10,223 bases of DNA from DASQHY01 sp035602605 (lineage in GTDB: Bacteria > Acidobacteriota > Terriglobia > Acidiferrales > UBA7541), in NCBI GenBank assembly GCA_035602605.1, contig DATNLZ010000110.1, positions 1 to 10,223 of the forward strand, read 5' to 3'. The translations under genes were made by a program, and so were the position numbers. Below the pieces are notes generated by a model that searched no databases, was not told the origin of the DNA, and saw only the letters and a program-made list of their open reading frames with translations. The number at the start of each line of letters is the position of its first letter. The first letter of the stretch is position 1. Below, piece by piece: positions 1 to 6,796 of the stretch.

Positions 1-232
1 GGATGCTCGCATTTCGCATTCGCCGGTGTTGCCTTCCGCACATTGGAACAGCGTCGGCGCTCTGATTTCCGACCACTTTCACGGCTCAATACCCTGCCTG
101 CATGTTCCCCTGTCAACGCTTCACGTGCAGCCTTGCGACTATCCGCGCATGACTCGGGGCCAGGTTGGCTCGCTACGCCTTACCTGTGCGACTCTTGCAT
201 TCGCGACTTCACGCCGGTTTATCCCGGCGCAC
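1..232 (-). mobile_element. Group II intron, 5' part (partial, runs off the left edge)
   Basis: Read on the - strand, position 232 begins GTGCGCCGGG, the GUGCG-type 5' end of bacterial group II introns. It is followed at once by a 7-bp stem (GCGCCGG with CCGGCGT, loop GATAAA), as expected at the start of domain I. The rest of the stretch is structured, non-coding DNA of the kind seen in domain I; small open frames across it show no protein-like composition. The remainder of domain I, domains II-VI and any reverse transcriptase/maturase lie left of the window. The 5' exon is the TPR gene remnant, so the intron is antisense to that gene. A weak EBS1 candidate is the - strand TCCAA at 43-47, which would pair with TTGGA, the last five exon bases; a 5-base match could be chance. 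The subclass cannot be assigned. Confidence 0.75.
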
Positions 233-234
233 TC

Positions 235-534
235 CAAATGCTGACAACCTAGGTCCAAAACCTGGGCGCGGTTCTCGTCGCGCAGGGGAACTATAAAGAG
301 GCAGAAGGGAGTTACCGAAAAGCGCTGGAGATCAAGGAAAGACTCCTGGGCGCGGATAGTCCCGATGTGGCTGTGACTCGCTGCAATCTTGGCAGCTTGT
401 TGAATGTGTTGGGGCGGCGCAGTGAATCCCTGCTACTGCTCAAGAATGCCATCGAACTTCTTGAAGGCCGGCTTACACGCGCACACCCACAATTGGTACT
501 CGCCCGCGAGAATCTGCGAAAGGCCCTGTCCTGA
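235..534 (+). pseudogene. TPR-repeat protein, C-terminal remnant disrupted by group II intron
   Basis: From 253 the frame reads VQNLGAVLVAQGNYKEAE, then a region ending in a second partial repeat, stopping at TGA 532-534. The pattern NLG..L..QG.Y.EAE.SYRKALEI.E..LG..SPDVA is the 42-residue kinesin-light-chain-type tetratricopeptide repeat. About two repeats remain, then a shorter helix pair ending RENLRKALS. TPR arrays are protein-protein interaction scaffolds, so no specific function can be given. The frame has an in-frame TAG at 250-252, and the exon meets the intron at 232/233, so everything N-terminal is separated by the intron and lies left of the window. The TPR consensus appears to continue upstream through the TAG (LTT before it), which suggests a nonsense change in a gene that was once continuous rather than a true gene start. 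Confidence 0.75.
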
Positions 535-905
535 GGCTCAAGCGCTAGGATCGTCGCCACGGGTCTTCTCCCGTTGACCCATTGCATCTTACGGATTATC
601 GAGTGCCAGTAAGTGTGTCCAAAAAAACTGTGCAACTCTAAGGGGTCACCCCATGAGGCTGGTTCCAACCTGGATCCAAGTACCAGCCTCTCGACACTTT
701 CTGCCACGCGACGCTGCTAACTCAGCTCGTATTGCCCTGACGTTACTGGTTGGGAAGATTGGCGCAGAAATTCCCCTCGCGAATCTACTATTCATCTAAC
801 ATGAAACCTGGAGCTTGCGTTTTTTTGTCCCTCTCCCGAAAGACCTCCAACTGTTGTGCCCCGAAGTTTGTGTCGCTCTAGGCGCTGAAACTGTGGTGAA
901 TCGAG
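535..905. other. Intergenic stretch without a supported gene
   Basis: About 370 bases between the TPR remnant and the PAS fragment. Open frames here on both strands are short or antisense and lack recognisable motifs. The main structure is the hairpin at 655-690, preceded by a short palindrome GGGGTCACCCC at 642-652. I could not identify a convincing -35/-10 pair or a sigma-54 site, although a promoter for the downstream genes could lie here. No tRNA or riboswitch-like core was recognised. Because both neighbouring genes are broken, this may be the scar of earlier rearrangement. Confidence 0.5.
655..690. repeat. Inverted repeat: 9-bp perfect stem, 18-base loop
   Basis: GAGGCTGGT at 655-663 is the exact reverse complement of ACCAGCCTC at 682-690. 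Neither strand has a T-run right after the stem, so a rho-independent terminator is not supported. It could be a remnant end of a mobile element or an RNA hairpin in the leader of the downstream genes. Confidence 0.5.
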
Positions 906-1277
906 ATGCAATTCTCGCTTAGTCAAACAGTCCGTGCGGGGATCGGCTTGGCGCTGCTCGTCGCGGCCATCGCCGGAGCCAGTGCCTACATGAGTGGACA
1001 TGGGATTGAAGTGCACATAAGTTCAAGAATCGGCACCCTAATCACCATGTTTGGGCTTCCTGTCATTCTTGTTGTCCTCACTGTTTACAGCATTATCGTT
1101 ACTCGCGAAATCGCCAAGCGCAAGCGAGCCGAGGAGACATTCCGAGGCTTGCCGGAGGCAGCTCCGGATGTGATGCTGGTCGTGAACCAGGGTGGGAAGG
1201 CCGTCCTGCTGAATTTTCAGGCGGAGAAACGGTTCGGATACCACCGCGATGAACTCGTAGAGCAGACGGCGATATGA
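906..1277 (+). CDS. Truncated membrane PAS sensor protein (likely remnant)
   Basis: This 123-residue frame has two hydrophobic helices, at about residues 10-29 (AGIGLALLVAAIAGASAYM) and 43-65 (IGTLITMFGLPVILVVLTVY). A basic linker (REIAKRKRAEETF) follows, then the first half of a PAS domain: EAAPDVMLVVNQGGKAVLLN, then AEKRFGYHRDELVEQ. This arrangement is typical of the N-terminus of sensor histidine kinases or diguanylate cyclases. A PAS domain is about 100 residues; only about 45 are present and no output domain follows. The frame ends at TGA 1275-1277, overlapping the ATG of the epimerase gene by 4 bases, and no remaining PAS sequence is visible in other frames past that point. It is most likely the N-terminal stub of a larger sensor cut by a deletion or recombination whose right edge falls at the epimerase start. 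There is no strong ribosome binding site before its ATG. Whether it is still expressed is unknown. Confidence 0.65.
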   Translation: MQFSLSQTVRAGIGLALLVAAIAGASAYMSGHGIEVHISSRIGTLITMFGLPVILVVLTVYSIIVTREIAKRKRAEETFRGLPEAAPDVMLVVNQGGKAVLLNFQAEKRFGYHRDELVEQTAI

Positions 1278-2533
1278 TTAGTCCATTGAAAAAGCCTTGC
1301 CGGATCATTGCCGTTCTAGGCACACGGCCAGAAGCGATTAAGCTGGCCTTAGTGATTCACGTACTCCGCCGAAGGTCGGCTGAGTTCGTGACGGCGGTCG
1401 TGCATACAGGACAGCACCGGACGATGCTCGACCATGCCCTGGAACTCTTTAAGATCAAGCCGGACTTTGATTTAGATGTAATGCGTCCCAATCAGACGCT
1501 GAGCTCGCTGACGGGTCGGGTCATCGACACGGTGGAGAACGCTTGCCACCGTTTTGCTCCCCATATGGTGTTAGTGCAGGGGGATACCACCACCGCGTTC
1601 GCTTCGGCCCTGGCCGCATACTACTGCAAAATTCCGGTGGGGCATATCGAAGCGGGGCTTCGAAGCCATGACATCTACAATCCATTCCCCGAAGAGGCCA
1701 ATCGGCGACTGGTTTCCGTCTTAACCGAGATTCACTTTGCACCGACCGGTGTATCACGTGATTCGCTGCTCACCGAAGGAATTGCGGCGGCAAAGATTGT
1801 TGTTACCGGAAACACGGTTGTGGATACGCTGCGGGGCCTTAGCGGGATGCCCCATTCCTGGGAAAATACACCGCTGGCGGGCGTCCCGACCGACGACTGC
1901 CGGTTGGTGCTGGTCACGTCTCATCGCCGTGAGTCGTTTGGACAGGATCAAGAGAACATGTGTCTGGCGCTGAAGGACCTTGTGGATCGGCATCCCGATA
2001 TTCGAGTGGTCTATCCCGTCCATCTGAATCCGAACGTGCAGATCACGGTTAACGGGATGCTGGGAGGGATAGACCGAATCCATCTCACCGAGCCGCTCGA
2101 TTACATCACTTTTGTGAGTTTGTTGCGCCGTTGTTTTCTGGTCCTCACCGATTCTGGTGGAATTCAGGAGGAGGCCCCCACTTTCTCCAAGCCTGTGCTC
2201 GTGATGCGCAAGGTCACGGAGCGGCCGGAAGCCTCGCAGTTCGGGATGGCCAAGATTATCGGTATGTCTCGAGAGAGGATTGTCAGTGAGGCAGGGCGTC
2301 TGCTTACTAACGCGGAGGCGTACCAGGACATGTCGGAGGGAGTGAATCCCTACGGCGATGGCAAAGCCGTGGAGAGGATCGCGGAGGCCATATTACGCTG
2401 GCACCAGGGGAAGAGTCCGCTGCTTGAGCCCGAAAAAGAATTCAAGTTGCCTCCCAGACCCCCTCCCCGGCGCCGGAAGATGGATCGTTTGGAAGAAGTC
2501 GAGGAGACGGCGAACGAATTGGTGAAATCCTAA
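1274..2533 (+). CDS. wecB: UDP-N-acetylglucosamine 2-epimerase (non-hydrolysing)
   Basis: Cytoplasmic enzyme interconverting UDP-GlcNAc and UDP-ManNAc, the entry step for ManNAc- or ManNAcA-containing surface polysaccharides. The 419 residues carry the family signatures in order: VLGTRPEAIK (14-23), TGQH (45-48), VQGDTTTA with D104 (101-108), GHIEAGLRS with E126, PFPEEANR with E140 (137-144), GNTVVDTL (179-186), TSHRRESFG with H217 (215-223), HLNPNV (250-255), LTDSGGIQEEAP (291-302), TERPEA (315-320) and NPYGDG (358-363). D104, E126, E140 and H217 align by motif with the known E. coli catalytic residues. Two departures from the usual family sequence: KVTERPE where DTTERPE is common, and SQFG where the EAGT-like turn is expected. 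A tail after about residue 379 is rich in proline and arginine (PPRPPPRRRK, 393-402) and ends in an acidic helix; the family normally ends near residue 375-380. The start overlaps the stop of the PAS remnant (ATGA), and no clear Shine-Dalgarno is seen. The glycosyltransferase begins 71 bases downstream. Confidence 0.93.
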   Translation: MISPLKKPCRIIAVLGTRPEAIKLALVIHVLRRRSAEFVTAVVHTGQHRTMLDHALELFKIKPDFDLDVMRPNQTLSSLTGRVIDTVENACHRFAPHMVLVQGDTTTAFASALAAYYCKIPVGHIEAGLRSHDIYNPFPEEANRRLVSVLTEIHFAPTGVSRDSLLTEGIAAAKIVVTGNTVVDTLRGLSGMPHSWENTPLAGVPTDDCRLVLVTSHRRESFGQDQENMCLALKDLVDRHPDIRVVYPVHLNPNVQITVNGMLGGIDRIHLTEPLDYITFVSLLRRCFLVLTDSGGIQEEAPTFSKPVLVMRKVTERPEASQFGMAKIIGMSRERIVSEAGRLLTNAEAYQDMSEGVNPYGDGKAVERIAEAILRWHQGKSPLLEPEKEFKLPPRPPPRRRKMDRLEEVEETANELVKS

Positions 2534-2604
2534 GACTGGATTGGCGCGACAGGGCAACGAACCAGCCGCGGCCGAGAACTCAGCTTGCCCTATGACGGAA
2601 TACT

Positions 2605-3849
2605 ATGATGATTTATGTCCTTTTCGGAATTGTTACCGTTATTTGTATTTACACGGTGCGCCATTATTTCTTCACTTTGAACCGGCTTTTTGGATTCCAA
2701 CGTCACCCCTACATTGATACCGATACAGCCGACTGGCCCAATGTAACCGTGCTCGTCGCAGCTCACAACGAGGAAAAGGTCGTCTCTCATATTTTAGGTG
2801 CGCTGATGGGAGTCAGTTACCCTGAAGGCAAGCTTCTGGTAGTGCCGGTCAACGACCGTTCGACCGACCGTACCCGTGAAATTATCGACAGTTTCGTCGC
2901 CGATCATCCCGACCGCATCCGGCCCTTCCATCGCACCGGGGGAAAGGGAGGCAAAGCCGCCGCACTCAAGGATGCGATGGAGATGGTCGAGACCGAAGTC
3001 GTCCTTATTTTTGACGCCGACTACATTCCCGGCAGAGCCTTAATCAAGCAGTTGGTTGCGCCTTTTTTTGATCCCGAAGTGGGCGGGGTCATGGGCCGTG
3101 TGGTGCCTCTCAACGTGGGAACCAACCTCCTGACGCGGCTCCTCGACCTGGAGCGTGCCGGCGGCTACCAAGTGGATCAGCAGGCGCGCATGAACCTCCG
3201 CCTTGTGCCTCAGCACGGCGGCACTGTGGCTGGAGTGCGGCTGAGTGCACTGCGGGAAGTCGGCGGTTGGAATGACAACTCTCTGACGGAAGATACCGAC
3301 CTTACTTACCGCCTGCTACTGGCCGGCTGGAAGACGGTGTACCAGAATCGCTCGGAGTGTTACGAAGAGGTTCCCGAAACGTGGCCAGTGCGCATCCGCC
3401 AGGTCATGCGCTGGGCGAAGGGCCACAACCAGGCTCTGGTCACCTATGGACTTCCTCTATTGTTCGGGAAGCACCTGGCAACTTGGCGAGAACGGGTGGA
3501 TGGGTTCTTGCTGTTGGGTGTGTATCTGATGGCGCCCGTGACAGTGGTCGGCTGGCTACTGGCCCTGGCCGTATTCTATCAGGGAGCGAGTCCCCTCCAT
3601 GGAATCATCGCGGTGCTGTCGATCACCGCATATGCGGCGGTAGGGAATTTTGCTGCATTCTTCGAGATCGCCGCCGCGGCCCGGCTGGATTCGACGCGCG
3701 ATCGTATACGGCTGCTACCGCTGCTGGTGCTGGGATTCTTGGTGAGCATCGCCGCTGTTTCCAGTGCATTCGTTTCCCAAATGATGGCCCCGCTCACGGG
3801 GGCGAAGTTTCATTGGGACAAGACCGAACGTTTCCGGGCGCCCTCGTGA
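2605..3849 (+). CDS. Processive family-2 glycosyltransferase (poly-GlcNAc/cellulose synthase type)
   Basis: Inner-membrane synthase predicted to polymerise a sugar nucleotide into a beta-linked chain and pass it across the membrane. The 414-residue protein has one N-terminal helix (about 3-24), a cytoplasmic GT-A domain, and three hydrophobic segments near 300-325, 331-356 and 369-392. All the hallmark residues of processive GT2 enzymes are present: VAAHNEE (51-57), VNDRSTD (82-88), DADYIPG with the DxD at 137-139, GGTVAGVR (205-212), TED at 228-230 and QVMRW at 266-270. The C-terminus KFHWDKTERF resembles the end of PgaC/IcaA-type and related synthases. There is no PilZ domain, so no direct c-di-GMP control through this subunit is evident. 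GGA lies a few bases before the ATG. The stop overlaps the GTG of the next gene (GTGA), implying translational coupling. The product sugar cannot be read from sequence; UDP-GlcNAc is plausible from context. Confidence 0.92.
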   Translation: MMIYVLFGIVTVICIYTVRHYFFTLNRLFGFQRHPYIDTDTADWPNVTVLVAAHNEEKVVSHILGALMGVSYPEGKLLVVPVNDRSTDRTREIIDSFVADHPDRIRPFHRTGGKGGKAAALKDAMEMVETEVVLIFDADYIPGRALIKQLVAPFFDPEVGGVMGRVVPLNVGTNLLTRLLDLERAGGYQVDQQARMNLRLVPQHGGTVAGVRLSALREVGGWNDNSLTEDTDLTYRLLLAGWKTVYQNRSECYEEVPETWPVRIRQVMRWAKGHNQALVTYGLPLLFGKHLATWRERVDGFLLLGVYLMAPVTVVGWLLALAVFYQGASPLHGIIAVLSITAYAAVGNFAAFFEIAAAARLDSTRDRIRLLPLLVLGFLVSIAAVSSAFVSQMMAPLTGAKFHWDKTERFRAPS

Positions 3850-4934
3850 ATCCTTTTCTTGCGACCGTAACTTTAGTATTGCTGGCGGCCGCGCTCTTCA
3901 CCCTCCCCTTGCTTCCAGCTCTCTACGAACTCCGCCGCAAGCACGACGCAGAACCTCTAAGTGTGATTCAACAATATGCCGGGGACATCCGCCACTTTGC
4001 GGGCGGCTTCCGGACGTATATCGACGGATTGCGGCAACCATTGCAGGAGTGCGTTGCCTCGGGCACGAGCGCTAGGGGCACGCTGCGGGACGGCGGCGAG
4101 TATCTCTTGCTTGGACGCGAAGACAATTCGTGCTTCAACAGCGCGGGGGTAATGGGGGGAACGACCTGCCCGTTGGTAATCGCCGCCGGAGTGGACTTGG
4201 TTCTTCCCTCCGGATTCACCTTTATAAAAGAGATTTATGCGAGCGGGCAATTTGTTGGCGGAGAAGAGAGTACCTATCGCGCCATTCTTGGTGACAAGAA
4301 CGTGCACCTCCAGCGCGCCAGTAAGGTAATGCGCTGGGCGCATGCCACCGGCGACTTCCAAGTCGACCACGACTGCGACTTGTACGGGCGTATCTCCTCT
4401 GATGGAGACATGTTGTTGGGATCCGGATGTACTTTTCAACGGCTGAACGCGCCACGCATTGCGATGGGATCTGCCGGAACCAAGGTCGAAAGTTGTCGCG
4501 TACAGCCATCCGATGCCGCCCCGAATAGACAAGCGCCGGAGGAGCCAGTCCGCCGCAGGCTGATCGAAGGAGACTGGGAAATTCGTTCGGGAGAAGTCGT
4601 GATCGGGAATATCGTGAGCCGTGGCAAACTGCACATCGAAGCCGGAGCACGCGTCTGCGGTAGCGTGAAAAGCAACGGAGAAATGGTGCTCGACGCTGAT
4701 GTGGTCGTGGACGGCAGCCTGATCAGCGCGGCCACAATGCACATTGGTCCTCGCTGCCAGATCCGCGGTCCGGTGATTGCCGAGCACGGAATGATGATCG
4801 AATCCGGCTCTCAGTGCGGCACCGCCCAAATACCCACCACGGTGAGTGCACCGATCATTGATGTGCAAGTGGGAAGCCTGTTTTTTGGCACTTTGTGGGC
4901 TCGGGAGCAAGGGCGCGTGGTCCCCAGCCGATGA
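3846..4934 (+). CDS. Membrane-anchored bactofilin-like (polymer-forming beta-helix) protein
   Basis: A 362-residue protein starting at the GTG that overlaps the synthase stop; the frame is open further upstream, but that part lies inside the synthase gene. Residues 4-27 form one hydrophobic helix followed by ELRRKH, which by the positive-inside rule puts the rest in the cytoplasm. Residues 110-215 and 243-335 show the short-period pattern of a right-handed beta-helix, for example IVSRGKLHIEAGARVCGSV, then SNGEMVLDADVVVDGSL, then GPRCQIRGPVIAEHGMMIES. This resembles the bactofilin / polymer-forming cytoskeletal fold, whose members self-assemble and localise cell-wall or envelope enzymes. Two such regions separated by a Pro/Arg-rich linker (220-240) make it much longer than a classical bactofilin (often 120-200 residues). 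A hexapeptide-repeat acyltransferase is the main alternative, but the strict I-G-x-x-x-x hexapeptide periodicity is not seen. Its position between synthase and deacetylase suggests a scaffold for the polymer machine (inference). Confidence 0.75.
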   Translation: MNPFLATVTLVLLAAALFTLPLLPALYELRRKHDAEPLSVIQQYAGDIRHFAGGFRTYIDGLRQPLQECVASGTSARGTLRDGGEYLLLGREDNSCFNSAGVMGGTTCPLVIAAGVDLVLPSGFTFIKEIYASGQFVGGEESTYRAILGDKNVHLQRASKVMRWAHATGDFQVDHDCDLYGRISSDGDMLLGSGCTFQRLNAPRIAMGSAGTKVESCRVQPSDAAPNRQAPEEPVRRRLIEGDWEIRSGEVVIGNIVSRGKLHIEAGARVCGSVKSNGEMVLDADVVVDGSLISAATMHIGPRCQIRGPVIAEHGMMIESGSQCGTAQIPTTVSAPIIDVQVGSLFFGTLWAREQGRVVPSR

Positions 4935-6796
4935 AAAAGCACGCGACAATCATCGTGCTCTTACTTAGTTGTGTGGGCATTCTGCTGCCAGTCGCATGGT
5001 TACAGCTCCGCGGCCGCGACCGCAACCCATTCAGTCCTGACGCCGACCGCTTGCTTCTGTTGCTGCCGGACGGCACGAACTTTTCTGATCCCCATGTGAC
5101 CGTTTGGCTGGATGGCGCGAGCGAAGAGGGACTGCATGTAGTCCCCATGCATGATTCAAATTTTCTTCGGCCCCTGTTTGGAAGACCGCGATGCGCGGGC
5201 GTGATACTGCCCGATTCGATCCATCAGCAGGCGAGTGATCTTCTCGTCAGCGCCATCCGTGAATATGTATCCGCAGGTGGGCAGCTGATGCTTGTTTATG
5301 ACGCCGGGACGAAGTCTCAGCAAGGCCTTTACGCCGGCGATCGATCGAGACTATCCAGTCTCGCGGGCGTGGACTACGCCCTTTATGACTCACTCCGCAA
5401 CGGAATGATTCAGGCGGCCAACGTCGGGGGCACGATTCTAGCGATGAATCGCCTGGGAGTACCGCCTGGAAAATACTACCCTCTTTCCTCTCCGCCGGTG
5501 AAAAACGCGGCCTCAAGCGACGACCCCATCGAAGTTCAGCTCCGGCGCTACAAGTACGGCGATCTGGAATATCCGAGCTTCGTCACGTCGGGAACCTATT
5601 CAGGACAAGTCTTGCTGCGTTCGAAGGCGGGAATCGTCGCTGGTTACCATACCTACCAAAAGGGATCGGTCCTGTTCGTGAACCTTCCCCTTGGATATCT
5701 CGATGGTTTTACCGACGGGCTTCCCCTGCACGCTTTCGTCAAATTTTTCGCAACCCAGGTACTTTCCCTGCCTTATCTAGTGTCCGTACCCGACGGAGTC
5801 GGAGGGCTGGTGTTGGACTGGCACGTCGATTCCAACGCTGCCATCAAGGCGCTCCAGAAAATGAAAACCTGGAACATTCTCAAGCAAGGACCCTACTCCA
5901 TCGACATCACCGCCGGACCAGATACTTACACGTTCGGCGACCATCGGGGCTTCGACGTCCTGCACAATCCCCTCAGCCGGGATTTCGTTCACCAGTACGT
6001 GAGGTTGGGCAATGAAATCGGCAGTCACGGAGGATGGATCCACAATTACTTCGCCGACCACGTTGACACGGACGACCCCCAAGACTTGGCGAAGTTTCTC
6101 GATCTCAACAAAGACGCTCTCGAGCAAGTGTCGGGAAAGCCAGTCCTTGAATATTCAGCTCCCACCGGTAATCAGCCTCAGTGGGTGACTCGTTGGCTAG
6201 AAGAACATCATTTTGTCGGCTACTACTTCACCGGCGACACAGGGATGGGTCCGACGCAGGGTTACCGCAACGCGCAGCGGGCCGGGCAGACCATATGGGC
6301 CTTCCCCATCCTGCATCTGGATCGAGCCGCGTCGTTCGAAGAAATGACCACGGAAGGCTATTCGAACGCTATAGCAAAGCAATGGCTCGATGCGGCCACC
6401 GACTTTACCGTGAGTCATCGGGAGGTGCGGCTCATTTATTTTCATCCACCCGGAATTCTGCCCTACGAACAAGAGGTTCGTAAATGGTTGGAAAAAACAG
6501 CGCAGCTGAAGGGGCAAGGGGTTTTTCGTTGGTACACAATGGTGCAAATCGGGAATTTTTTGAACTCGCGCAAACAGGTGAAGTGGAAGTTGACCGAACA
6601 CAACCGGCTCGCTTCACTCGAAGCGGCCGGTCCGCAAACCTTGATCCACCAAACGTGGTGGCTGCCCGGACGAAAATTCACTCAGCCGAGCGTCGTGCAA
6701 GGCGCAGGCGCAGTTCTGGAGTACAAGGGAGGCTGGCTCGTGGCCGCGGGCGAAGGGAAATATCTGAAAGTGGAAGCAGGGTTACTCGATCCATGA
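4931..6796 (+). CDS. Membrane-anchored polysaccharide deacetylase-like protein with N-terminal amidotransferase-like domain
   Basis: A 621-residue protein. The ATG at 4931 overlaps the preceding stop (ATGA) and is followed by MKK and a hydrophobic helix at about 6-26, a signal anchor that places the rest in the periplasm. Residues about 38-260 contain alternating strands and helices (RLLLLLPDGTN, AGVILPDSI, YVSAGGQLMLVYDAG, GSVLFVNLPLGY) like the class I glutamine-amidotransferase/ThuA fold, without an obvious catalytic Cys. Residues about 290-540 carry divergent NodB (CE4) motifs: LDWHVDSN with D296 and D300, SHGGWIH with H366 and H371 at the usual metal-ligand spacing, YSAPTGNQ (408-415) and LIYFHPPG with H505. 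The canonical adjacent TFDD pair and the Arg of the third motif are not present, so activity is plausible but unproven. A C-terminal beta-rich segment (550-621) follows. The likely role is N-deacetylation or other trimming of the nascent polysaccharide, comparable to PgaB or PelA. Its stop overlaps the YaiO-type gene start. Confidence 0.78.
   Translation: MKKHATIIVLLLSCVGILLPVAWLQLRGRDRNPFSPDADRLLLLLPDGTNFSDPHVTVWLDGASEEGLHVVPMHDSNFLRPLFGRPRCAGVILPDSIHQQASDLLVSAIREYVSAGGQLMLVYDAGTKSQQGLYAGDRSRLSSLAGVDYALYDSLRNGMIQAANVGGTILAMNRLGVPPGKYYPLSSPPVKNAASSDDPIEVQLRRYKYGDLEYPSFVTSGTYSGQVLLRSKAGIVAGYHTYQKGSVLFVNLPLGYLDGFTDGLPLHAFVKFFATQVLSLPYLVSVPDGVGGLVLDWHVDSNAAIKALQKMKTWNILKQGPYSIDITAGPDTYTFGDHRGFDVLHNPLSRDFVHQYVRLGNEIGSHGGWIHNYFADHVDTDDPQDLAKFLDLNKDALEQVSGKPVLEYSAPTGNQPQWVTRWLEEHHFVGYYFTGDTGMGPTQGYRNAQRAGQTIWAFPILHLDRAASFEEMTTEGYSNAIAKQWLDAATDFTVSHREVRLIYFHPPGILPYEQEVRKWLEKTAQLKGQGVFRWYTMVQIGNFLNSRKQVKWKLTEHNRLASLEAAGPQTLIHQTWWLPGRKFTQPSVVQGAGAVLEYKGGWLVAAGEGKYLKVEAGLLDP

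Noticed and set aside
26..252. Open frames of about 70 codons on the + strand
   Set aside because: They lie in the antisense of group II intron domain I, have no recognisable motif and a composition unlike protein; such frames are common artefacts in intron DNA.
3357..3845. N-terminal extension of the bactofilin-like gene
   Set aside because: The frame is open but overlaps the synthase coding region, and the translation looks like a shadow. The GTG at 3846 gives a GTGA overlap and puts a membrane helix at the N-terminus.
3957..4949. 330-codon open frame on the - strand
   Set aside because: It is antisense to the bactofilin-like gene, which is bounded by 4-base overlaps with both operon neighbours and has a TM helix and beta-helix pattern. 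The antisense translation is His/Ala/Arg-rich with no motif.
6484..6792. N-terminal extension of the YaiO-type gene
   Set aside because: It lies inside the deacetylase gene and would bury the signal peptide that begins at ATG 6793.
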